From positions 124,001 through 188,000 of the forward strand of contig JAPOVL010000021.1 in assembly GCA_026708115.1 (NCBI GenBank): a stretch of 64,000 bases of DNA. The letters run 5' to 3'. Every line of letters starts with the position of its first letter. The first letter of the stretch is position 1. Position numbers and translations under genes: made by a program. The notes below the pieces were generated by a model. That model did no database searches. It was not told the DNA's origin and saw only the letters and a list, made by a program, of their open reading frames with translations. Shown here piece after piece: positions 1 through 7,525 of the stretch. Source of the stretch: Chloroflexota bacterium. Lineage in GTDB: Bacteria; Chloroflexota; Anaerolineae; Aggregatilineales; Phototrophicaceae.

Positions 1-610
1 CCCCGACAATGACCAAAATCATGCCGTCAGGACCCATATGTCCGGCATGGAAAAGGGAAAGGTCCGCTTCGTTGATACTGGCGATTGTCTGCTCGTCGCC
101 GTAGGTCCCGTAATGATAGGGGTGAGAGGCCGGGTAAAGCGCTTGTCGCATGGCTTTGCCGGCGCGGTATCGGGTGTCGAAGCTGCTATATTGCAGCCAG
201 GTCAGTCTCTCGCCGCGCAGGCGTTCAAAATGCTCCGCTGGAAAAGTTGGATAGCGCAGCGTCTCGTTTGCCGTTTCCAAGAGAGGCCGCAGGTCTTCCG
301 CCAAAGCCTTGCCGAACAGCCCCAGCTTGTGTATGTGCCCGCGCATGCTCAGCTCCGCGCCGATATTTTCCAGGGAGGCGTGAATCTCGTCGAAACTGCG
401 CTGCTGAGTACCAGTCAGCAGGGCGGAGGCTGCCAGCGAAGCCAAGCCGCTGCGCTCCGGCCTTTCGTAGATGCTGCCGGCGTGAAGGGAGGCGGTGATG
501 TTGACGGACTGGACGGCTCTGTTCTCATAGATGAGCAGAACTATGCCGTTGTCAAATTCGACACGATTGATATTGCCTTCGTTGGGAATGCTCGCGGTAT
601 AGGACGTCAT
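1..610 (-). CDS. M16 peptidase-fold protein, non-catalytic partner (3' end outside window)
   Basis: Reading leftward from an ATG two bases after the stop of the neighbouring M16 peptidase gives an open frame of about 203 codons that runs off the window edge. The start of the protein (MTSYTASIPNEG, then NRVEFDNGIVLLIYENRAV) has the first-strand pattern of M16 domains. The region that should carry the zinc motif HxxEH instead reads SGLASLAASALLTGT, so the catalytic residues are missing. M16 enzymes are often encoded as a pair of one zinc-binding and one inactive subunit that form a clam-shell, and the 2-bp spacing fits co-translation with the active subunit. Function beyond that is inferred. 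Nothing suggests decay, and the truncation is only the window edge. Confidence 0.82.
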   Translation of the reverse strand, partial: MTSYTASIPNEGNINRVEFDNGIVLLIYENRAVQSVNITASLHAGSIYERPERSGLASLAASALLTGTQQRSFDEIHASLENIGAELSMRGHIHKLGLFGKALAEDLRPLLETANETLRYPTFPAEHFERLRGERLTWLQYSSFDTRYRAGKAMRQALYPASHPYHYGTYGDEQTIASINEADLSLFHAGHMGPDGMILVIVG

Positions 611-612
611 GG

Positions 613-1884
613 CTAATCCCCCTCCGCTTCGGGATCAGTTGGCTGCAGTATGCCGACAACCCGTTGGCTGGGCACCAGGTAGCGCCGGGCGACATCCAAG
701 ACATCGTCGGCAGTAACGCCGGTCAAGCGATCGAGATAGCCGTCAAACCAATCTTCTTGATCCAATACGAAGGATTGCGCCAGCCAGTAAGCTTGCTCGG
801 TGACGCTTTCCGTGCTGTAAGCGAAAGCCGCTTTGGCCTGCTTGCGAGCCTTGCTCAATTCTTCCCCGCTGATGCCATCCCGCTGCAATCGGGCGATCTC
901 TCGCAACAGGACGTCCTCGGCCTCTTCAGGGCTTCGTTCGTCGCGCAAGGTCACGATGATGCTGTACAGATAGGGATCAATGGTCGGGACGATCATTGCG
1001 CCGACGCCGGCGGCGATCTCGGTCTTCACCAGCGCCTGATACAAGCGGCTGGTCTTATTGTCCGAAGCGCCGCCCGATCCGCTCAAGACATTGTCAAGCA
1101 CCTTGAGCTTGACCCAGTCTTCGTGCGCCGCGTTGGGAATGCGGTGGCAGATCTCGTAGAAGGCCGTCTTGCCCGGGCGCTCGACCTGTACGCGCCGTTC
1201 TCCTTGTTGGGATGGCTCCTGGCGGGCGAAGAGCTCCGGTGCCCCCCGCGCTTCGATGGATCCGAACAAGCTTTCGATCTTCGCTAGCATGGCAGCGCTG
1301 TCGAAAGCGCCCACGGCAACGGCCACGGCGTTGGCGGGGCAATAATGCCGGCGATAATGCTCATAGAGATCGTCCCGCGTCATGCTGCGCAGGTCGGTCT
1401 CGTCGCCGATAATCTCGTGATGATAACCGTGGACGCGGAAGGCCGCGCCCCGCACTTCCTCAGCCAGCCAGAAAGTTGGCTGGTTCTCCAGACCTTGCCG
1501 CTCGGAGATGATGACAGTGCGCTCCGATTCGGTCTCCTCGGGATCAAAGATGGCGTTGGCCATGCGGTCGGCTTCGGCCTCCATGGCGATATCGATCTTG
1601 TCGGCGGGCAAGGTCTCGAAGTACATGGTGTAATCCATGAAGGTGAAGGCGTTCCATTGGCCGCCGGCGCGGTCGATTTCGCGGTCGAGGGCGCCGGCCG
1701 GGAAGCGCTCGGTGCCTTTGAACATCATGTGCTCCACCCAGTGCGAGATGCCGGTTTTGCCGGTGGGTTCGTTGCGGCTGCCGACTTTGTAGCCGACCCA
1801 CCAGCTGATGATGGGGGCGCTGTGGACCTCCTTGAGAATGACGGTCAAGCCGTTGCGGAGTGTGTGGCGGGTGGTTTGGGGCAT
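613..1884 (-). CDS. M16 family zinc metallopeptidase, catalytic subunit
   Basis: A 423-residue protein with the inverted zinc-binding motif HWVEH (H48, E51, H52 counted from this start), preceded by an N-terminal strand typical of insulinase/processing-peptidase-like M16 proteins (LRNGLTVILKE). Length and the lack of a signal peptide fit a cytoplasmic YmxG/PqqL-type oligopeptidase. The next gene encodes the inactive partner, so the two probably make a heterodimer. An in-frame ATG lies at 1935, but a perfect -10 box is only 8 bp upstream of it, so that start would be leaderless. The ATG at 1884 has a GGTGA eight bases upstream and begins at the conserved domain, so it is preferred. Confidence 0.88.
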   Translation of the reverse strand: MPQTTRHTLRNGLTVILKEVHSAPIISWWVGYKVGSRNEPTGKTGISHWVEHMMFKGTERFPAGALDREIDRAGGQWNAFTFMDYTMYFETLPADKIDIAMEAEADRMANAIFDPEETESERTVIISERQGLENQPTFWLAEEVRGAAFRVHGYHHEIIGDETDLRSMTRDDLYEHYRRHYCPANAVAVAVGAFDSAAMLAKIESLFGSIEARGAPELFARQEPSQQGERRVQVERPGKTAFYEICHRIPNAAHEDWVKLKVLDNVLSGSGGASDNKTSRLYQALVKTEIAAGVGAMIVPTIDPYLYSIIVTLRDERSPEEAEDVLLREIARLQRDGISGEELSKARKQAKAAFAYSTESVTEQAYWLAQSFVLDQEDWFDGYLDRLTGVTADDVLDVARRYLVPSQRVVGILQPTDPEAEGD

Positions 1885-1943
1885 AATAGACTTCACCGAG
1901 ACTCTACTTGTTGAGCTTGGATTATGTGGTAACATTACCCTGA

Positions 1944-1972
1944 ATTATAAAGGGAACTAGAAAGGTAAACAA
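1944..1972 (-). promoter_or_regulatory. Sigma-70 promoter for the M16 pair
   Basis: On the minus strand TTGTTT is followed after exactly 17 bp by TATAAT, a near-consensus promoter. Transcription would start near 1937 and run into the M16 genes. The -35 hexamer touches the start codon of the divergent DUF262 gene, so the island begins right at the promoter of a core gene. Confidence 0.7.
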
Positions 1973-3963
1973 TGCGTGCTGAGCCGCAAACTGTGAATCA
2001 ATTGTTCCTCGCCGGGGGCGCTATTCAGTATGTATTACCTTATTTCCAGCGTGAATATGCTTGGGAGAAATCGCATTGGGAGACTCTATATGATGATGTG
2101 ATGGAAATCTACAATACGAAGGTTGATTCGGAGTCTGATCAAGAGCACTTTATGGGCGCTCTGGTAGTCATCCAAGATGGAAGCAGTAAAGGAACAATGT
2201 CGCGTTACACACTTGTGGATGGACAGCAGCGCCTGACGACTATTTCATTGCTTCTTTGCGCTCTAAAGGAAATTCTCGAGCCTAACTCTACACTAGGCAT
2301 AGAAATCCAGAAGCTTCTTATAAACTCAGACCAACACGGTGAAATGTTTTTTAAGGTTGTGCCGACAAAGAAGTATGATGACAGAAGGGCATATTTTGCT
2401 GTAATAGAGGGTGACAGTACAGTTCGGTACGAATCTGGAATTCGACGAGCTTGGGATTACTTTCTAACTCGCTTAACGAAAGCCGAGAACGAAATAAATG
2501 TTGAGAAGTTTTTCAAATGTATTGTCCATGGCATGCAGGTTGTATTCATCAAACTTGATAGGAATGAACAGCATTACAAGATTTTCGAGAGTCTAAATGC
2601 CAAGGGTAAAGCGCTATCTCAAGCTGATCTTGTAAGAAACTATATTGCGATGAAGTTACCGCTAGAACGTCAGGAAAGGGCTTTTATTGAGTATTGGGAA
2701 GAAATTGATAATTTGCTGAAAGAGAAGCAAAAAGTTGCTAGGGGTATGGGAGAACTCACTTCATTTCTTCGTCATTACCTGGCGCGAATCAATGGCACCC
2801 TTTCGAATGAGAAACAGGTATATGCACGCTTCCGCGACTATATGGAAAACAACTTCGCAAGTGACGAGAAATTCATACAAGAACTCGGCAAACTTCGTCG
2901 ATTCGCCAAGTTCTACGACAAACTCTTGCGCCCAGAAAACGAGCCAGATAAGGAAATACGGGGTGGCATTCAAAGACTGAATATCGTTGTTGAGTCTGTT
3001 AGTTATCCTTTTCTCTTATACCTGTACGAATTGCAGACTGACGGGACAATTACTAACTCGGAATTCGTAAACGCTTTACGTATATTGGAAAACTACGGCG
3101 TCAGGAGATTTCTGGCAAGTGAGCCAGTCAGTTATCACAATAAGATGTTTCCCACGCTTCCTCGAGATCTAGATGTCGACGACTTTGTACCATCGTTGAC
3201 AACATTGCTTTTGAACAAGAATTATGCAACCAACAATGGCATAAGGCAAAACCTTAAGCGGCAGCTTAGATTGGGTTCTACGTCGAAGAAAAGACTCATT
3301 CTGGTCTTGCAATCAATTGACCGTCACCTTGCACGTGGTACAGACGGTTATCCTAAGTTAGAGTCTGAACCCACTATTGAACATGTCATGCCGCAAACTC
3401 TGAGCGATGCTTGGAAGAAGCATATCGGCGAGAACTGGGAAGAAATCCATGGGGAATATCTAAACGTTGTTGGGAATCTCACTCTTGTAACGCAATTATG
3501 GAATAATGACCTTTCAAACGGATCGTTCTCAGAAAAGAAATCAAAACTTGCGATCCACGCGCTCCGAATAAACAGTGACTATTTTCCCAGAGATATTCCT
3601 TGTTGGAACGATCATGCCATACTTGCTCGTACAGAATGGCTAACCAAGTGCGTACTCGAAGTCTGGCATAGTCTTGGCGGATTTGCGCCACCAAGTGATG
3701 TGATGGGCAGTGTTCCGTCTTCGTTGGTAATCGAAGGTACTCAATTCTCCGTCGATAATTGGCGAGAAGTATTGATTCATACCGTAGATGCTTTGATTAG
3801 TAGATTCGACAACAACGATGAGGTTGCCAAAAGGTACAAAGGTAGGATATCTCGGCACACTCATGGTTTCCAACATTACCACGAAGTTTCTAACGGCTGG
3901 TATGTGAACTTGGTATGGTCAGATAACGCTATATTTGGGAATTATACGCGAAAGTACCGATAG
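1972..3963 (+). CDS. DUF262/DUF1524 (GmrSD-like) nuclease, possible type IV restriction enzyme
   Basis: A 663-residue protein with an N-terminal DUF262 domain (PYFQREYAW near residues 23-31, DGQQR at 83-87) and a C-terminal DUF1524 domain with the His-Me-finger motif EHVMPQ (H471, P474), then GNLTLV around N502. In the GmrSD family, DUF262 (ParB/Srx fold) couples NTP hydrolysis to DUF1524 cleavage of modified phage DNA, so an anti-phage role is the leading inference. A third region (about 570-663) ends abruptly at NYTRKYR, 7 bp before an inverted-repeat arm. Relatives seem to continue further, so the C-terminus may have been trimmed by an insertion. AAAGG six bases before the ATG is the ribosome binding site. 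Codon use is A+T-rich compared with flanking core genes, suggesting transfer. Confidence 0.85.
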   Translation: MRAEPQTVNQLFLAGGAIQYVLPYFQREYAWEKSHWETLYDDVMEIYNTKVDSESDQEHFMGALVVIQDGSSKGTMSRYTLVDGQQRLTTISLLLCALKEILEPNSTLGIEIQKLLINSDQHGEMFFKVVPTKKYDDRRAYFAVIEGDSTVRYESGIRRAWDYFLTRLTKAENEINVEKFFKCIVHGMQVVFIKLDRNEQHYKIFESLNAKGKALSQADLVRNYIAMKLPLERQERAFIEYWEEIDNLLKEKQKVARGMGELTSFLRHYLARINGTLSNEKQVYARFRDYMENNFASDEKFIQELGKLRRFAKFYDKLLRPENEPDKEIRGGIQRLNIVVESVSYPFLLYLYELQTDGTITNSEFVNALRILENYGVRRFLASEPVSYHNKMFPTLPRDLDVDDFVPSLTTLLLNKNYATNNGIRQNLKRQLRLGSTSKKRLILVLQSIDRHLARGTDGYPKLESEPTIEHVMPQTLSDAWKKHIGENWEEIHGEYLNVVGNLTLVTQLWNNDLSNGSFSEKKSKLAIHALRINSDYFPRDIPCWNDHAILARTEWLTKCVLEVWHSLGGFAPPSDVMGSVPSSLVIEGTQFSVDNWREVLIHTVDALISRFDNNDEVAKRYKGRISRHTHGFQHYHEVSNGWYVNLVWSDNAIFGNYTRKYR

Positions 3964-3970
3964 GGGTTTG

Positions 3971-4165
3971 AAGTGGGACAACCTATGAACTCTTCTGCCT
4001 ATATGCAGACGCTGATTTTGACGGTCAGGTTAATGACGATCTCGAACAACATTAGGTATAAGTAGAAGCTCAGGTGCAACTTGCTCACATATATCACCTC
4101 CTTCCTGGCTTCGCAATCAGAAATTCGGTGATAAGTGATGTAGCACATACTTGGTTGTCCCACTT
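3971..4165. repeat. 195-bp segment bounded by 13-bp inverted repeats
   Basis: AAGTGGGACAACC at 3971-3983 reappears as its exact complement GGTTGTCCCACTT at 4153-4165. Similarity extends a few bases outward (TTG at 3968-3970 against CAA at 4167-4169). The arms are too far apart for a terminator. The enclosed DNA carries a small minus-strand reading frame with a very strong ribosome binding site. It lies between the nuclease gene and the transposase. A miniature mobile element or the left part of a larger insertion are both possible. Confidence 0.6.
3999..4088 (-). CDS. Putative 29-residue hydrophobic peptide
   Basis: A GTG-initiated frame of 29 codons (begins MSKLHLSF, ends VKISVCI) with one predicted membrane span. 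Eight bases upstream is AAGGAGGTGA, essentially the full complement of the 16S rRNA 3' end and by far the strongest ribosome binding site in the window. An ATG three bases earlier in another frame is followed at once by TGA, so GTG is the only sensible start. Size and hydrophobicity resemble holin-like or type I toxin peptides, but no family is recognised. It sits entirely inside the inverted-repeat-bounded segment. Confidence 0.4.
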   Translation of the reverse strand: MSKLHLSFYLYLMLFEIVINLTVKISVCI

Positions 4166-4246
4166 TCAATATTGTATCTGGTAAAGGTGATTTAGAACAC
4201 ACCTAAATGTGAGAGCTTAATTCTTGAAATTAGTACCGAAAAGTCC

Positions 4247-4276
4247 TTGACAGCCCACGCTGAATTATGCTAATAT
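4247..4276 (+). promoter_or_regulatory. Sigma-70 promoter of the transposase
   Basis: TTGACA followed after 18 bp by TAATAT, 31 bp before the transposase ATG. Two copies of TAGTACCGAAA (4231-4241 and 4276-4286) bracket the promoter 45 bp apart. They could be a regulator or transposase binding site; AGTACCGA also occurs at 3953-3960. Confidence 0.6.
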
Positions 4277-4307
4277 AGTACCGAAAGCATATGACGGAGA
4301 GCAAGAA

Positions 4308-5243
4308 ATGGCACAGAGCGCACCAGGGCAACACTACCGCAAGGGTATCACGCTGGTACAGTTGCTTCAAATGTTCCCTGATGATGAAACTGCCGAGGCG
4401 TGGTTTGTTGAGCAGCGCTGGGGGCGCAATATCAGATGCGCCTATTGCGATAGTGAGAATGTCAATGACAGAGCCAAGCATCCGACCATGCCGTATCGTT
4501 GCCGTGATTGCGATAAACGATTCTCGGTAAAAACGAACTCGGTTATGCACAGCTCCAAGCTCGGCTACCAGAAGTGGGCACTTGCAATGTACCTGATGTC
4601 CACAAATATCAAGGGCATTAGCTCGATGAAGTTGCACAGGGAATTGGGCATACGCCAAGCCACTGCTTGGCACCTGGAACACCGCATTCGTAAAGCGTGG
4701 GAAGACACTAACGATATGTTCTTTGCCGAAGTAGAAGTAGATGAAACGTATATCGGAGGGAAAGAAGGGAATAAACATGCGAATAAGAAGCTAAAGGCAG
4801 GACGTGGTACGGTCGGCAAGACAGCCGTTGTCGGAGTCCTGGATAGAGACACCGGTAACGTCCAAGCAACGGTCGTCGAATCGGTCGATAGAGAAACCTT
4901 ACACGGTGTAGTTGAAGATAACACAACCGAGTCAGCAATCGTCTATACAGACGAAGCCAGAGCATATGAGAGAATGCCGAGATCGCACAGATCAGTTGGG
5001 CACTCAGTCGGTGAATACGTGAACGGCAGAATCCATACGAATGGGCTGGAGAGCTTTTGGTCAATGTTGAAACGGGGGTACGTTGGTACGTACCACAAGA
5101 TGAGCCGGAAGCACTTGCACCGGTACGTCAACGAGTTCGCGGGACGGCACAACAACCGCCCGCTGGATACGCGGCACCAAATGTCCGCAATCGTTCGGGG
5201 CGCGGCTGGGAAACGGCTACGCTACAAGGATTTGATTAAGTGA
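4308..5243 (+). CDS. IS1595-family (ISXO2-like) DDE transposase
   Basis: A 311-residue protein with an N-terminal zinc ribbon (C44, C47, C65, C68) and the ISXO2-like catalytic domain. The domain shows EVDETYIGGKEGNKH (D145), VYTDEARAY (D215) and HTNGLESFWSMLKRG (N245/E248), then the conserved KHLHRYVNEFAGRHN. This is the usual full-length arrangement, so the enzyme appears intact. A GGAG ten bases upstream supports this start, and a strong promoter lies just ahead. It is probably what mobilised part of the low-GC island. Confidence 0.95.
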   Translation: MAQSAPGQHYRKGITLVQLLQMFPDDETAEAWFVEQRWGRNIRCAYCDSENVNDRAKHPTMPYRCRDCDKRFSVKTNSVMHSSKLGYQKWALAMYLMSTNIKGISSMKLHRELGIRQATAWHLEHRIRKAWEDTNDMFFAEVEVDETYIGGKEGNKHANKKLKAGRGTVGKTAVVGVLDRDTGNVQATVVESVDRETLHGVVEDNTTESAIVYTDEARAYERMPRSHRSVGHSVGEYVNGRIHTNGLESFWSMLKRGYVGTYHKMSRKHLHRYVNEFAGRHNNRPLDTRHQMSAIVRGAAGKRLRYKDLIK

Positions 5244-5256
5244 GATAATGAGTGGT

Positions 5257-5469
5257 TCATAGGCATGGCGGAATCCCGATATGTTTTTTCGTCTTAGACT
5301 AAGCTATCGTTTAACCGATAGCCGGTGTCTGCGACGGTTCGTTATGCGTGTGCTTGTCACGCGAACTCGTCGTCTGATACGGATTTTCATCCAGTATCGT
5401 CCTTTCCTGGATTTGGGCAGATTGAGATGAACATGACTGCCCAGAAAAATGATTCCGCCATGCCTATGA
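5257..5469. repeat. 213-bp segment bounded by 19-bp perfect inverted repeats
   Basis: TCATAGGCATGGCGGAATC at 5257-5275 is exactly complementary to 5451-5469. AATGA recurs at the same offset outside each arm. The inside contains a smaller hairpin (GCTATCG at 5303-5309 with CGATAGC at 5316-5322) but no convincing gene. With the 195-bp segment left of the transposase, it makes a pair of inverted-repeat modules flanking the insertion sequence. It ends 41 bp before the XRE regulator gene. Confidence 0.6.
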
Positions 5470-5510
5470 GCTTGTCATTGTATCACTGCCTCAATATAGA
5501 GCCAGTCAAT

Positions 5511-5765
5511 TTAAGCGTTATCTTCTAAGTCTGGCTCTTCTAACCTAATCCTCTCAGCCGTTCTCATCAACTCCGATACCTCCATTTGCAAAGCACTCGC
5601 TAAAGCTTCAATCGTCCGTAGCGTCGGCGACTTTAGCCCGTTTTCGATATGGCTAATGTACACCCAATGTACGCCTGAGATTTCGCTAAGTGTTTCCTGA
5701 GAGAGTGAAAGTTCTTTCCGCCGTTTCCGAATTGCATAGCCGAACGGTTTCGCAAGTAGTCCCAT
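5511..5765 (-). CDS. XRE-family helix-turn-helix regulator
   Basis: An 84-residue DNA-binding protein that is almost all Cro/CI helix-turn-helix domain (about residues 7-66: AIRKRRKELSLSQETLSEIS, then YISHIENGLKSPTLRTIEAL) plus a short acidic tail. It has no sensor domain, as is typical of regulators in mobile or toxin-antitoxin modules. It is divergent from the secreted-protein genes. The palindrome TTAACC-TATT-GGTTAA 35 bp upstream overlaps the opposing promoter, so it probably represses itself and/or that operon. Confidence 0.85.
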   Translation of the reverse strand: MGLLAKPFGYAIRKRRKELSLSQETLSEISGVHWVYISHIENGLKSPTLRTIEALASALQMEVSELMRTAERIRLEEPDLEDNA

Positions 5766-5800
5766 GCGACAGATTTTGCGCCGTGCATGATGACTTTGCC

Positions 5801-5838
5801 TTAACCTATTGGTTAAATGGCTGGATGTGTGCTACAGT
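5801..5838 (+). promoter_or_regulatory. Operator palindrome overlapping a sigma-70 promoter
   Basis: TTAACCTATTGGTTAA (5801-5816) is a perfect 6-4-6 palindrome. Its right half contains the -35 box TTGGTT (5809-5814) of a promoter whose -10 is TACAGT (5833-5838) after an 18-bp spacer. A repressor bound here would block transcription toward the secreted-protein genes. The XRE protein encoded next door is the obvious candidate; GTTTAACC at 5309-5316 is a related half-site. Confidence 0.5.
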
Positions 5839-5844
5839 CGTGGG

Positions 5845-5994
5845 AAGGTTTCCCCGGGGCGGTTGAGAACTTAGCCGGACTCGCCGCCCCAGGAAACTAA
5901 AGTGCAGAGAGCGACGTTTTCCCGTTTCTGGGGGGCGTCGCCCTCTGCCAATATTCGTAGCAGATTATCTAATCCAGATCAAGGGAGAAATCTA
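5845..5994 (+). ncRNA. Candidate structured leader RNA with two long hairpins
   Basis: Downstream of the TTGGTT/TACAGT promoter the sequence folds into two consecutive stems. Hairpin 1 (5848-5897) pairs GTTTCC with GGAAAC and GGGGCGG with CCGCCCC. Hairpin 2 (5904-5948) pairs GCAGAG and GCGACG with CGTCGC and CTCTGC around one mismatch, with a possible inner CCC/GGG. Both are strongly G+C-rich inside an A+T-rich island, which suggests selection on structure. A purine-rich ribosome binding site (GGGAG) follows just before the ATG. No known RNA class was recognised. It could be a cis-regulatory leader, a processed small RNA or a remnant of a mobile element. Confidence 0.45.
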
Positions 5995-6546
5995 ATGTTG
6001 AGTAAATTAGTTGTAGTGATCGCCTGTTTTTTGTTCGCAACTCTGGGAAGTGCGGCGCAGGACTGGGTTGATACAACTGAATACGGAGAAGTAAACTGTA
6101 GTGTCATACTAGATATTGTCGAAGAAAACGGTGATAAACGTTTTACTAAGTCACCAAATTTCACTGTTTCCGACATATTCAAAGCAAAACTGCCGGAATG
6201 CTTTCTGTTAACCCCGGGCATTATCTCAGAGTCAGGCTCCTATCTTGTCGGAGATGGTTGCAAATTAGAGGCGTACTTCACACCTGAAGACCTCGGCTTT
6301 GGCGACATGGTTATCTATCTCGTCGGATTTGGACGTGATGCCGGGTTTACCCTCTTTGACACACAAGGTCGCGTTATAGATCACAGTATGTATCGCAGTA
6401 TGGGGGATGAGCAACATTTTGTCGCCTATTCTCTACCCAGAGCGCAAGTGCTAACACTTGCATGGGAACAAGGCAGTGTGGTCGATTCAAGTCAATTCAA
6501 TTATGAATATCCGATGAATGCACTGCTCGAATTGGATTGTACATAA
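5995..6546 (+). CDS. Secreted protein of unknown function
   Basis: A 183-residue protein with a clear signal peptide (MLSKLVVVIACFLFATLGSAAQ, cleavage predicted after Ala-Ala-Gln). The mature part has four cysteines, acidic and aromatic residues, and looks beta-rich. GGGAG ten bases upstream selects this ATG over an in-frame ATG at 5902, which would lie inside the second leader hairpin. It is 15 bp from the SH3/HExxH protein and probably cotranscribed with it, so the two may act together outside the cell. No family was recognised. Confidence 0.7.
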   Translation: MLSKLVVVIACFLFATLGSAAQDWVDTTEYGEVNCSVILDIVEENGDKRFTKSPNFTVSDIFKAKLPECFLLTPGIISESGSYLVGDGCKLEAYFTPEDLGFGDMVIYLVGFGRDAGFTLFDTQGRVIDHSMYRSMGDEQHFVAYSLPRAQVLTLAWEQGSVVDSSQFNYEYPMNALLELDCT

Positions 6547-6561
6547 GAGCAATGTAACCGG

Positions 6562-7278
6562 ATGAAACCATTTATCACAACAGTGCTGTGCGCATTGCTA
6601 TGGTTCGCACAGCCTATACTCGCTCAAAAAGACCGTGCCCCCTGCTACGAACACGAGACCGTGTATCTCACTGGCATAATGAACATCCGAGAGTCTCATA
6701 CGACCAGTAGTAAGGTGTTGGGGCAAACAAAACACGGAGACTCGTTTGAGGTAACAGATACACACGACGGCGACACGTATTGCTGGTTAGAAATCGGGGA
6801 CAGGTGGATTGCTGTTACGTCAGTCTTGAGCTCAGAGTTCTCGGACATCTTGCCGCCGATATCTGGCGGAAACCGGCACCTGGTACGGCGACTGGTTCGC
6901 GCCTACGCTTTTATCCGAGACAAGTCTGACCATTACTTTGAGTATGTCTTGCCTGATATAGCGCGTATCGAGATTAAATCTAACTTTGGACCACTTGCAA
7001 AAATCTACGTAAGAAAGCGGCTTCTTGAGATCGCTGATGACCATATCAACGACGCGGACATAGCAGAGATCGCCAGCACACTCATACACGAAGCCTGCCA
7101 TCAAAGGCGGTGGGATGAAGGAGAAAGAACCTCAATCTGGGATTCGCTCGCCATTGAAGAAGAGAAAGCCTGCTATAGAGAACAATATCGAGCGATTCTG
7201 CGTATTGGCGGAACTGCCGAACTAAGACGCCATATCGAATGTGTATCCCGGACTTACCCACTCACCACGTTCTGTTGA
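6562..7278 (+). CDS. Secreted SH3b-domain protein with HExxH zinc-peptidase motif
   Basis: A 238-residue protein with a signal peptide (residues 1-21), a bacterial SH3 domain (about 33-90: TGIMNIRESHTTSSKVLG, then GDSFEV, WLEIG, RWIAV) and a C-terminal segment containing HEACH (H176, E177, H180). A glutamate near residues 199-201 (AIEEEKAC) may be the third zinc ligand. This gluzincin-like pattern behind an SH3b module suggests a peptidase docked on the cell surface or an extracellular polymer, but peptidase activity is inferred only from the motif. Six cysteines indicate an oxidising location. Same strand and spacing as the preceding secreted protein point to an operon. Confidence 0.75.
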   Translation: MKPFITTVLCALLWFAQPILAQKDRAPCYEHETVYLTGIMNIRESHTTSSKVLGQTKHGDSFEVTDTHDGDTYCWLEIGDRWIAVTSVLSSEFSDILPPISGGNRHLVRRLVRAYAFIRDKSDHYFEYVLPDIARIEIKSNFGPLAKIYVRKRLLEIADDHINDADIAEIASTLIHEACHQRRWDEGERTSIWDSLAIEEEKACYREQYRAILRIGGTAELRRHIECVSRTYPLTTFC

Positions 7279-7399
7279 GTAATGCACCCATTTCTTCATT
7301 CCTATAAACTAGACTACCAGTAGCATATCTGAGATAATGATATGAGTAGGTTTGACAAAAATAGGTAAGATGATCGGAGACGCGGTGGGCGTAGCATAA

Positions 7400-7525
7400 A
7401 GTCTGCCCCAAGTTACGGCTTACGACCGAGCGCTCTGCCTGTTGAAGAAAATCCGAACCTCTTTAGAGAAGAACGAGTGCAAGCAACTAAGGGACGAAGT
7501 AAAAAAGGACAGGTTGAAGAAATGA
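7400..7525 (+). pseudogene. Gene fragment ending in an ATGA overlap with the next gene
   Basis: After a TAA at 7397 a frame stays open to a TGA at 7523-7525, encoding a Lys/Glu-rich helix-like stretch (YDRALCLLKKIRTSL, then NECKQLRDEVKKDRLKK). Its stop overlaps the ATG of the next gene, as in translationally coupled genes. No ATG exists; TTG at 7442 could start a 27-residue peptide. It is best read as the 3' remnant of a gene once coupled to the coiled-coil membrane protein. The rest of the 243-bp interval (7279-7521) shows only a TTGACA near 7353 without a good partner box. Confidence 0.3.

Larger units (their letters stand above)
3982..5263 (+). mobile_element. IS1595-family insertion sequence (ends uncertain)
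   Basis: The element is defined by its transposase gene. CCTATGAAC at 3982-3990 and its complement GTTCATAGG at 5255-5263 are the best candidate terminal inverted repeats and would give a 1.28-kb element. No 8-bp target duplication is visible at those points. The boundaries are also confused by longer inverted-repeat pairs on each side (3971-4165 and 5257-5469). The true ends could lie elsewhere within 3971-5469. Confidence 0.5.

Noticed and set aside
38..616. 192-codon plus-strand frame at the window start
   Set aside because: The reverse strand encodes a clear M16-fold partner in the correct position.
4230..4778. 182-codon minus-strand frame over the transposase start
   Set aside because: Shadow of the transposase gene; amino-acid composition is implausible.
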